The translations under genes were made by a program, and so were the position numbers. Positions 39,558 through 45,989 of a stretch of DNA of 64,000 nt are shown here, in pieces (position 1 is the first letter of the stretch; every line of letters begins with the position of its first letter). The DNA is from Paraferrimonas sedimenticola (GTDB taxonomy: Bacteria; Pseudomonadota; Gammaproteobacteria; Enterobacterales; Shewanellaceae): positions 1 through 64,000 of the forward strand of contig NZ_NRIR01000006.1 of assembly GCF_002282855.1 (NCBI RefSeq), given 5' to 3'. The notes beneath the pieces were generated by a model. That model ran no database searches. It was not told the DNA's origin and worked only from the letters and a program-made list of their open reading frames with translations.

Positions 39558-39778
39558 TTCATCATCCTAAACTTGCACAAAGACAAGGAACGATTTAACC
39601 ACCCAATTTCGTCACTAGCAAGCAGATAGATCAATCTATGAGAACATCAAGAACTTTATCGGTAAGAGTCTGATATATATGAGAACTATTGCTACTTACT
39701 GAAATCAATACAGCAATGAAATAAGGCCCTAATAAGCCCAGACGCCTCCTCAAATCTTTGCTTGATCCACTAAGTAAG
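39558..39778. other. Leader region of the KAP gene
   Basis: AT-rich sequence with no gene, separating the KAP start codon from the hairpin array. It probably contains the minus-strand promoter of the KAP gene, which I cannot place. Confidence 0.35.
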
Positions 39779-40308
39779 CGTAAGACGAAAGTCTTTGGAA
39801 CAAGGACTGCCTTATGCGTAGCCAAACTAAAGCGAAGCGGAAGTTTGGCGGCGCGGCGCAAATGCACGGTGTCCCGTGCCAAAGGGGAAATTGGTTTCGC
39901 TTAAGCGAAATTCATCCGAGTCTGCAAAGCAGAATCGGATGAACCAGCGAGTTTCGCCAGAAACGAGAAGCGTTGAAAGGTGCGAACGACTTCGGTACGA
40001 AGCGCACCGTCATAAGCGGCAAATTTGCCCTTTGGTACGGGGCATCGCCCCGTGCATTTGCGCCCATGCTTTAAAACGCTAGAGCGAAGCTCGTTGAGTC
40101 ATCGCGTTGCAGCGCAACATCAGCGATGACGGGCGTTTTGGAGCATCAATCGAAACCGGCGAAGTCCGGTTTTGGCTGCCCACGATAGTGGGTATTTGGC
40201 GATAGCCTATCTCAGAAACAATCCAGGCTTGGATTAAGCGTTTCTGGCATTGATTCTGTGAACCAATGCTCGCTAACGAAGCGCTGTTCCACGCAGACAA
40301 GTTTCTGC
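39779..40308. ncRNA. Hairpin-saturated region, candidate large structured RNA or ssDNA-active locus
   Basis: At least twelve consecutive stem-loops fill this gene-free segment. Clear ones: agtctttg/caaggact (39790-39808), gccaaact/agtttggc (39821-39849), gcacgg/ccgtgc (39864-39879), a 16-bp palindrome (39895-39910), a 9+5-bp stem (39911-39943), ggtgcg/cgcacc with inner cttcg/cgaag (39979-40008), acggggc/gccccgt (40037-40053), a three-way junction closed by aaaacgc/gcgtttt (40073-40139), aaaccgg/ccggttt (40153-40172), cccac/gtggg (40179-40192), cagaaac/gtttctg with inner aatcca/tggatt (40213-40246), gcaga/tctgc (40293-40308). GAAA and GATA loops on the plus strand hint at that transcript. No known RNA family is recognised. 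Confidence 0.6.
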
Positions 40309-40671
40309 ATAACCGCATTTTTTACTCACCTTTTGTTTGATGCCATCATGACCATGCTTTAACACCTCGCGCGAATCATGGGTGGTGAGACCTGGCCAGG
40401 CCCACCCCAAGTGAACCGTTGAAGCACCAAGGCGGCCGCCGGCTTATTTAATATTTAAAAGGAAGAGGAAAAAAAGTATTACGAAGCGACGATCACAACA
40501 CCGCTTTGAATCAACGGTTACGGGCGCTTCAGGAAGAAGGGATTTGCGATAGGAGACTTTAGGCGTGAGAGCCATACTAAAGCCCAACCAACAACTCATC
40601 TCGAGCACTATCAGCGCAACTAACTACTTGGCAGCTGATAACTCAGTGTGCGGGGATTTCGATAACATAGA
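40309..40671. other. Gene-free stretch after the hairpin array
   Basis: No gene is seen. It has purine-rich words (aaggaagagga at about 40460; caggaagaaggg at about 40531) and short palindromes (cctggccagg at 40391). It may be the 3' continuation of a transcript through the hairpin array or part of an origin. Confidence 0.3.
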
Positions 40672-40695
40672 AAAGCTTGGCCGAAGCCAAGCTTT
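40672..40695 (-). terminator. Hairpin after the 40705-41070 gene
   Basis: A 10-bp perfect stem aaagcttggc / gccaagcttt. On the minus strand the loop is TTCG, a very stable tetraloop, but the T tract is short. Confidence 0.65.
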
Positions 40696-40704
40696 GTAGT
40701 TGCT

Positions 40705-41070
40705 TTAGTTATAACGTCGATAAAACATCGCCTCTTGCACCAGATAATCCAAATCATGCTCGGCCAGATACGTTTCCAGCCAATCCACAATCGGCGAATA
40801 GTACTGCTCCAGTAGTTGGTCACAGGCATGACGGCGTTCATAACGCCAATAGGCATAGTCGTTACCGAGCCAGGCTAGCATTGCGTCATCCGTAGCAAGC
40901 GCTTGAGCCTCCTCAATCGAATTAGCTCGCCAGCGTTTGAGCAAAGGCAGTGAGCTATCCCCTACCCGTCCTAACTGATAGGCCTCAAGGTGCGAGTTAA
41001 TCGCAGTGACCACTGGCTCAAAACCTAAGCCTTGCACCAAGGTTTCTGCCGTTAGCGGTTTATCCATCAC
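40705..41070 (-). CDS. Hypothetical small protein, unknown
   Basis: A 121-residue soluble, acidic, mostly helical protein (ends QEAMFYRRYN). No domain recognised. It stands divergent from the replication-relaxation-like gene and next to the hairpin array, so a regulatory or accessory role in replication or mobilisation is possible but unproven. Met1 and Met2 are equivalent candidate starts. Confidence 0.65.
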   Translation of the reverse strand: MMDKPLTAETLVQGLGFEPVVTAINSHLEAYQLGRVGDSSLPLLKRWRANSIEEAQALATDDAMLAWLGNDYAYWRYERRHACDQLLEQYYSPIVDWLETYLAEHDLDYLVQEAMFYRRYN

Positions 41071-41170
41071 AAGTCTTCTCCTTATTCGTTATGGCTTGCA
41101 TGGATAACAAGGCTCGATGGGGGAGAATTTTAAGAAGAGCGGTCAAAGTTTGTTTGGGTAGTGACTAGGT

Positions 41171-42049
41171 ATGAGCTCATCCATAACCAAAAGTGAGACT
41201 CTCATGTCTAATCAAACATCGGATTTGCGCGTTGAGTATGAGCGCTACCTACAAGTCCCCCACCAATATCAAGAGGCCCCCAGTAAGTTCTACACCGGTA
41301 AAGTGCGAGAAGCGGCAACGCTCAAGCTTTTGGCGCGCTTTCACATTACGTCACCAACGGTCATCAGTTGGTATTTCGACATATCGAGAAACCTAGCGCT
41401 GATACATTTAAGCGTTCTGGTAAAAAAAGGGTTGTTAGTTAAAGTGCCAACCCTACGCTCGCCTGATGGGCGGGTTTACATTCTAAGTTACAGCGGCGCA
41501 CAGCAAGCGGAACATCTGACCCAGTTGCCGGTTTACTATCGCTCTGCCCCTCAGCCGCAAAAGCTGATTAACCTCAATGCCGTTACGCACGACTTAATTT
41601 GCAGCGTGGTGTGTCTGATGGGCACTCGAGAAGCCCGAACGGATGCCAAATGGGACGGGTTGATTGCCGAGCGAGAGGTCAATCGTTTGTTCAAGGGCAC
41701 CGGTCTTCGAGTGGTTGATGCGTTGGTACAGGAGGAGGATAAACAAATTGCAGCCATTGAGATGGAGCATTCGTTTAAGAGTAAGCAAGTTCGCCAGGGG
41801 ATTTTAGTCAAGTACCTCGCGGCCTTAGAACAAGGCGCTTATGACAAGGTGTTCTTGGTCTCTCAGTCTAAAGGGATCCTGGACGATGCCCGACGTTTGA
41901 ACGACCAGTTGATAGCGGAGATGCTCGCACGCCCCGCCAATGCTCGCCATGGGGTGAGTATTACTGAAGAGCAAGCGCAGTTGCTGCAAAAAGCCTTGGT
42001 GTATCGCAGCGCCTTTTGTGAGGAGATTGAGAGTCTTTTCTATCGATAG
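41171..42049 (+). CDS. Replication-relaxation-like (winged helix) protein
   Basis: A 292-residue protein whose N-terminal half (about 50-115) looks like a winged helix (AATLKLLARFHITSPTVISWYFDISRNLALIHLSVLVKKGLL), followed by a nuclease-like core with VNAVTHDLIC-type, AKWDGLIAERE and AIEMEHSFKSKQVRQGI segments. This matches the replication-relaxation/MobC-like family found on plasmids and mobile elements, with modest certainty. The start could also be the ATG at 41204. It overlaps the convergent membrane-protein gene by 10 bp and faces away from the hairpin array. Confidence 0.6.
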   Translation: MSSSITKSETLMSNQTSDLRVEYERYLQVPHQYQEAPSKFYTGKVREAATLKLLARFHITSPTVISWYFDISRNLALIHLSVLVKKGLLVKVPTLRSPDGRVYILSYSGAQQAEHLTQLPVYYRSAPQPQKLINLNAVTHDLICSVVCLMGTREARTDAKWDGLIAEREVNRLFKGTGLRVVDALVQEEDKQIAAIEMEHSFKSKQVRQGILVKYLAALEQGAYDKVFLVSQSKGILDDARRLNDQLIAEMLARPANARHGVSITEEQAQLLQKALVYRSAFCEEIESLFYR

Positions 42050-42342
42050 CCTAGCCATTTGGCCAGTTGCGTTAACTGATGGCCGGCGGCGGCAATTAAG
42101 TGCGTGGGTCCGTAAAAAATAAAGTAGGCCATAATCTCTTTCCAACACTCCTTGCCGCCGGCACGTGCTCGCGCTCTGCGATATGGCTCAAAGCTCAGAG
42201 CAACGCCTAAGTTCCAAAGGGCAAAGACCAGCTCACCGGGCTTTGAATCGAAGTAGGTAACCAATGCATCGAAGATAAAGTTCAGCAGGATGTAAGCCAC
42301 CAAGGTGGGTAACCAGGGCTTGATGTCATCGGGCCATTTCAT
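42040..42342 (-). CDS. Small membrane protein, paralogue of 44618-44908
   Basis: A 100-residue protein with two or three membrane helices and a strong AGGAG ribosome site 7 bp upstream. The stretch ECWKEIMAYFIFYGP is shared with CWKRFMAYFYLYG of the gene at 44618-44908, and both have a preceding E-x-VALW segment, so the two are diverged paralogues. No named family. It ends inside the convergent replication-relaxation-like gene. Confidence 0.72.
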   Translation of the reverse strand: MKWPDDIKPWLPTLVAYILLNFIFDALVTYFDSKPGELVFALWNLGVALSFEPYRRARARAGGKECWKEIMAYFIFYGPTHLIAAAGHQLTQLAKWLGYR

Positions 42343-42401
42343 TCATCACTCCTTTGAACTCACTAGGCTCATCCGTTCTTCTCTGGGTTGAGTGATTGGG
42401 C

Positions 42402-42644
42402 CTAGTCATCATCCTCGATAAACGCGACAACCACATCCGCATCAAACCCGTAGCCGTAAAGGTTGAAAGCCTGAATCAATTGCTCTCTGTCAAAGCTCTC
42501 GCCTTGGGAGGCGCTCAATCGGGTGATGACTTGGGTTAAAAACTTCAAAAAGGCGTAATCTTGAGGTGTGCCAAAGTACTCCCCCACTTCAGCCACCCAA
42601 GCTTTTGCCTGCCTGAAATGGCTCAAAGACATCACTTCATCCAT
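42402..42644 (-). CDS. Small hypothetical protein
   Basis: An 80-residue acidic protein (MDEVMSLSHFRQAKAW...AFIEDDD) started at the ATG at 42644, with AAGGTG 6 bp upstream; a longer in-frame version from 42740 would run through a leader that contains the CCTAGG motif and a GGGGC/GCCCC hairpin. No domain recognised. It is part of a run of four small minus-strand genes. Confidence 0.6.
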   Translation of the reverse strand: MDEVMSLSHFRQAKAWVAEVGEYFGTPQDYAFLKFLTQVITRLSASQGESFDREQLIQAFNLYGYGFDADVVVAFIEDDD

Positions 42645-42659
42645 CTTTACACCTTTATC

Positions 42660-42720
42660 GATTGTCCATTGATATGAATAGCTTACGGGGCAATAGCCCC
42701 GTTGCCTAGGAGTGCGCCTG
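42660..42720 (-). promoter_or_regulatory. Leader with CCTAGG motif and hairpin (unit A)
   Basis: On the minus strand CGCACTCCTAGG is followed by an acggggc / gccccgt hairpin, then the small gene at 42402-42644. Leaders with the same CTCCTAGG word precede two other small genes here. Confidence 0.4.
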
Positions 42721-42732
42721 GTAGTCAGCGAT

Positions 42733-43032
42733 TCAATCAATCCAGATGGGACGGCGGGTGTACTCGGTTAAACGCACATAGTGGTCAACAAAATCAAAGA
42801 GCAGCTCACGCTCGCGGTTGTTATCCACGCAAGCCTCTAATCGGTCGGCAATCACTTCCGATAATTGGGCATGGTTAAAGTTCGGCATGCATTCATCGGG
42901 GACCCAATCGCCGTACATGACCTCTTCCAAAATGTTAGAGAGTAGTAAGGCGTTGAGTCGCACTCGCTCTAAGCGAGATTCCAGCAAATAGTGAAGGTGG
43001 GCGTCGGGTGCTCGTTTGTATAAATCGGTCAT
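42733..43032 (-). CDS. Small hypothetical protein
   Basis: A 99-residue soluble protein (MTDLYKRAPDAHL...RRPIWID) if started at the ATG at 43032, about 8 bp after GACAGG. In-frame Met codons extend to 43110 but would run through the CCTAGG-containing leader. Mostly helical, acidic; no family recognised. Confidence 0.6.
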   Translation of the reverse strand: MTDLYKRAPDAHLHYLLESRLERVRLNALLLSNILEEVMYGDWVPDECMPNFNHAQLSEVIADRLEACVDNNRERELLFDFVDHYVRLTEYTRRPIWID

Positions 43033-43033
43033 G

Positions 43034-43095
43034 GCAAAGCCTGTCAAAGTCATCGTGCGACATTGCACATCCATACCTAGGAGTGAGTGTGGAGA
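43034..43095 (-). promoter_or_regulatory. Leader with CCTAGG motif (unit B)
   Basis: On the minus strand CTCACTCCTAGGTATGGATG is followed by a gtgc / gcac mini-hairpin and the gene at 42733-43032. The word TGGATGT resembles the GGAUGU core of CsrA sites; a CsrA homologue is encoded at 45315. Confidence 0.4.
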
Positions 43096-43124
43096 ATCTG
43101 CGTATTCCATTCAGCGGAAAAAGA

Positions 43125-43350
43125 AAAACGGACCGCTATGAATAGCCGCCCGTTTTCCGTTTTTGCTCTTGTCAGTTTCATCGAAGCATCAACCATAACG
43201 CTTTCGTATGGCCAAGCCTGTGACACGGGCCAGCGCGTCACCTTCTAGTGACGCCGCACGTCCTTAGCGACATCCACTGCCCTTGGCCGGCAGTCAGACT
43301 TTGTGAAGTGATGATTGAGCGCCTCAAGTCATTAATTGTGTTCTTTTGAT
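43125..43350 (-). ncRNA. Candidate structured small RNA between small genes
   Basis: The segment is GC-rich and without a credible gene. On the minus strand it starts just after a CCCTAGGTAT word (43350-43359), contains stems ctgcc/ggcag, gcgtcac/gtgacgc (43234-43253) and tggcc/ggcca, and ends in an aaaacgg / ccgtttt hairpin (43125-43156) followed by TTTTTCTTTTT. It also holds a GTGGATGT word like the CsrA core. It may be a regulatory RNA or a cis-acting site; no family recognised. Confidence 0.45.
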
Positions 43351-43371
43351 ACCTAGGGACTGTCAACGGAA

Positions 43372-43397
43372 AAAAGCGAAACCAAAGTTTCGCTTTT
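43372..43397 (-). terminator. Terminator of the 43402-43797 gene
   Basis: An 11-bp stem aaaagcgaaac / gtttcgctttt followed on the minus strand by a T run, immediately after the stop codon. Confidence 0.85.
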
Positions 43398-43401
43398 AGT
43401 T

Positions 43402-43797
43402 TTAGAGTTGCTCGATAAGCGACAACCAATACGCTTGCGCGACCTCAAAGTATGGCTCTGGCGGTAAGCCAAATACGGCTTCAAACTCCTGCGCGAACAA
43501 GCCACAAAAGGAGCGTATCTCATCAATGTAAACGAGTAAGCACAACACCATCTCATCACCTTCAAGATACCGTCCACTAAACTCATCGTGCGCTTCGAGT
43601 ATTGCTTTACTAATGCTAATTCCCAGTATTCGCCCATCCCCTGCCCGATGCTGGTAGATGTATCGGTCAAAGGAAAACTGGCGTTGGCCTTCATCATCTG
43701 TGCCATGCCGGCAATACAGCAACACCGTACTGACATCATCCCAAGGTGACTGGCTCGCGCGCTTGTACTCTCTTAGAAACTGCACGTCAGCTCCCAT
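43402..43797 (-). CDS. Small hypothetical protein
   Basis: A 131-residue acidic protein (MGADVQFLREYKRAS...) with GGGAG about 8 bp upstream. Patterns such as RYIYQHRAGDGRILGISIS and EAHDEFSGRYLEGDE suggest a compact alpha/beta fold but no family. Own terminator downstream and a CCTAGG leader upstream (43831-43836). Confidence 0.62.
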   Translation of the reverse strand: MGADVQFLREYKRASQSPWDDVSTVLLYCRHGTDDEGQRQFSFDRYIYQHRAGDGRILGISISKAILEAHDEFSGRYLEGDEMVLCLLVYIDEIRSFCGLFAQEFEAVFGLPPEPYFEVAQAYWLSLIEQL

Positions 43798-43825
43798 CTA
43801 TACTCTCCCATATGTTGGTCCTCAC

Positions 43826-43845
43826 ATAGACCTAGGAGCGCAGCG
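43826..43845 (-). promoter_or_regulatory. Leader CCTAGG motif (unit C)
   Basis: GCGCTCCTAGGTCTAT on the minus strand lies about 35 bp upstream of the 43402-43797 gene. The 12-mer acctaggagcgc here is identical to one at 33855-33866. Confidence 0.4.
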
Positions 43846-43866
43846 GGGAGAATAAGGAAGACCGAG

Positions 43867-44100
43867 TCAATTGGTCGATGGGTTGAGACTAGAGTCAGCT
43901 TTCCGTTCGCAAGGCAGTGATTGCTCGAGCTGTTTAAGCTTGGCCTTTAACACTCGAATCTCTCTTGCCTGGGCGTCAAGTTGCGTCTTCAGTTGTGTGG
44001 TCTCGTTTTGAAGAGTATCAGAAAACAACTGTTGGCCAAGGGCTCCCCCTACCAAGAGGCCTAGGATAACTACGACGACTTTTATTGATTTAGAGTTCAT
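43867..44100 (-). CDS. Small membrane-anchored coiled-coil protein
   Basis: A 77-residue protein with one N-terminal membrane helix (about 7-23) and a heptad-rich coiled coil (about 30-62), ending in a Ser/Asn-rich tail with one Cys. It could be an inner-membrane protein with a periplasmic coiled coil, such as an Rz-like or pilus-accessory protein, but neither is supported by neighbours. Confidence 0.55.
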   Translation of the reverse strand: MNSKSIKVVVVILGLLVGGALGQQLFSDTLQNETTQLKTQLDAQAREIRVLKAKLKQLEQSLPCERKADSSLNPSTN

Positions 44101-44140
44101 TTCGGTGAATCCTTTTCCGGCTAATTGCTACAGGTGTGTT

Positions 44141-44437
44141 CTACCACTCATCAAAACCGCCGCTGGAAAACGTGTCGTCTATACCTGAGCTAAATGAATC
44201 ATCGACCCCGCAGCCAAATGAATCGTCGAAACTGGATGTGCCAAGGCTGTCATTCATACTGCTATCCATCAAATCATGACTGGAATCAGTGCCATAAGGA
44301 TTACCCTCAACATCAACACCTCCAGTGCCATCGACCATTGGCAACCCGTTGGCGGGGTTGATGGCATTGTCATCCACTGACGAAGTCGCTGATGAACTAT
44401 CGCCAAAGACGTCGCTAAGCCAATTGAAAATACCCAT
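44141..44437 (-). CDS. Small acidic Ser/Asp-rich protein
   Basis: A 98-residue protein beginning MGIFNWLSDVFG with AAGGAGG 5 bp upstream of the ATG at 44437. It contains NPANGLPMVDGTGGVDVEGN, a pattern I associate with small proteins scattered in gammaproteobacterial genomes, and four degenerate DDSF(S/G)xG repeats at the C-terminus ending in Trp. Function unknown; the repeats may bind a partner or metal. Confidence 0.62.
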   Translation of the reverse strand: MGIFNWLSDVFGDSSSATSSVDDNAINPANGLPMVDGTGGVDVEGNPYGTDSSHDLMDSSMNDSLGTSSFDDSFGCGVDDSFSSGIDDTFSSGGFDEW

Positions 44438-44617
44438 GATTCCTCCTTGAAGTTCATCACTAATCATTGAGCAACGCTCAAATCACTTGCATGGTCAGAG
44501 ACACAAAAGATACTTCTGTTCTCTGACTACTGCAGTTATTCAGACGATAAAACAGTCAGTTAGGAAGTCAATGAGTGCACCTTGGAATGCGCTAAAAGAA
44601 AGTTGAAACAGACTGAG

Positions 44618-44908
44618 CTAACGACGTTTGTACCATTGCCAGAACTCCATCGGCAACATGCAGGCTCGCCAAACGCCATAGAGATAAAAGTACGCCATGA
44701 ATCGCTTCCAACAATGCGGCTCATTATGTTTTCGAAGGCTTTGATAGTAAGGGGTAATGCCGAACCCAGCGAAGGCTGAAAACAGAAGCCACAGCGCTAC
44801 ACACAGTTCGAAGCTATGCCTTAGAGCTATTGGTAAAACAACCGCAAGGTAGAGAAATGCTATTACGATTGACGCCAGCCATGCTCGGTACTCTGCTGTA
44901 ATTCTCAT
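44618..44908 (-). CDS. Small membrane protein, paralogue of 42040-42342
   Basis: A 96-residue protein with two or three membrane helices, started at the ATG at 44908 (GGAG 7 bp upstream). CWKRFMAYFYLYG matches CWKEIMAYFIFYG of the gene at 42040-42342, in the same order of hydrophobic segments and at similar length. The pair probably arose by duplication within the element. Confidence 0.7.
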   Translation of the reverse strand: MRITAEYRAWLASIVIAFLYLAVVLPIALRHSFELCVALWLLFSAFAGFGITPYYQSLRKHNEPHCWKRFMAYFYLYGVWRACMLPMEFWQWYKRR

Positions 44909-45314
44909 TGATAACTCCGGAATGTCTACCCAATGAAACAATGATGCTAAGTCTTTTGAAATGAATCCATGCCATCTTGCACGAAAAAGTTTTCTCTTCA
45001 ATGAGTGCGCAGATTACGCGAACGAGAGTTTGGTGGTAGGCTATATTCCTTCCCTATTTGAAGCTGTTATCTGGCGATGTTTTTAACATGAGAGCTCTTA
45101 AATAAGGGCTCGCTTGCTGCGGTGATTGCCGAAAGTACTTTTGGCCAACTATGAGAAAGGTTTCGTCTACGTAATGGCAAGCCGGTTCAACAACTGGGAC
45201 TAAAACAGATATGGAGTCTCATACTTTCGAGTGATTTTTTACACAACGGCATACAAGTAAGTGACCCTAGTCTACGCTCAATTGGAACCATCCAAACAGC
45301 AAAGGAAGTGCACC

Positions 45315-45485
45315 ATGTTAAAACTAACCCGCCGTGAGCAAGAGTCCATTAGCCTTTTCATATACGACATGGAGATCAAAGTACTAGTAGTTCAGATAAA
45401 AGGTAATCAAGTGGGACTTTGTTTTGAAGCGCCACAAGAAGTTGAGATACTCAGAGAAGAACTCATCGAAAGGTGGAGCGACTGA
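45315..45485 (+). CDS. CsrA/RsmA-family RNA-binding regulator
   Basis: A 56-residue CsrA homologue. MLKLTRREQE matches the CsrA start MLxLTRRxxE; KGNQVGLCFEAPQEV and LREEL match the GNQV..G..AP.EV..HREE core. The RNA-contact residues Leu4, Arg6 and Arg47 (equivalent of Arg44) are kept, while the middle strand has a three-residue insertion. GGAAG lies 9 bp upstream. It is much diverged from chromosomal CsrA, as in mobile-element paralogues, and may control island mRNAs. Confidence 0.85.
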   Translation: MLKLTRREQESISLFIYDMEIKVLVVQIKGNQVGLCFEAPQEVEILREELIERWSD

Positions 45486-45494
45486 CTACTCAGT

Positions 45495-45608
45495 ATGTTT
45501 CGGTTCTACGTTGACAATGTCATTAGAGAGCTTAAGCAACCGAAAAGTGGCGTCTTTGAATCAATGAAAATGCTTGCCACACGAATAAGACGCCTACCTC
45601 AGTGGTAG
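45495..45608 (+). CDS. Possible micro-ORF downstream of the csrA-like gene
   Basis: A 37-codon frame begins 10 bp after the csrA-like stop and ends in the basic stretch ATRIRRLPQW. No good ribosome binding site, so it may be spurious or translationally coupled. Confidence 0.22.
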   Translation: MFRFYVDNVIRELKQPKSGVFESMKMLATRIRRLPQW

Positions 45609-45989
45609 AGTTTTGGATGCAGATGTAAATCAACAACTGGCACTTATACCATGGTGGTAGTTTCTGGAGCCGCCTCCCACTAAACAGAAACTGAGCCCAG
45701 TAAACCTTATGGAGGTTTAGCTAGGCTCGAGTTTCGAAGCATATGGCTTCCAGTTTGCCAAGATAGGGGGCGCACATATGATACTCAACCGCCTATCTAC
45801 CGCGAGACGAATCAACGACCCTGCAGACCAATAGCACACCAAATTGTATTCGATCCGATTATGGGCCCCGCTAGCTAATTACATCAAGAGGCAACTCGGG
45901 GCTTGAGTGATGGCCGAGATGCTTCTAGGCTCAAAACTCAATATCTACTTAGCTACCCGAGCTCCGCTCTCGTCTTGACTATAACTCCG
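45609..45989. other. Gene-free stretch
   Basis: No gene or convincing signal is seen. Short inverted words occur (aaacctccata-like pairing around 45700), none followed by a T run. Confidence 0.3.

Noticed and set aside
39779..40308. Integron attC array or group II intron
   Set aside because: No paired GTTRRRY/RYYYAAC core sites, no reverse transcriptase or maturase, and no domain V-like hairpin recognised.
39876..40318. Short frames in the hairpin array on both strands
   Set aside because: They run through dense inverted repeats, have no ribosome sites, and give Arg/Ser-rich products without resemblance to proteins.
43350..43370. TTGACA as -35 of a promoter for the candidate RNA
   Set aside because: On the minus strand no acceptable -10 lies 16-18 bp downstream of it.
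43238..43429. 63-codon frame overlapping the terminator of the 43402-43797 gene
   Set aside because: It begins inside the neighbouring gene in another frame, crosses its terminator and lacks a ribosome site.
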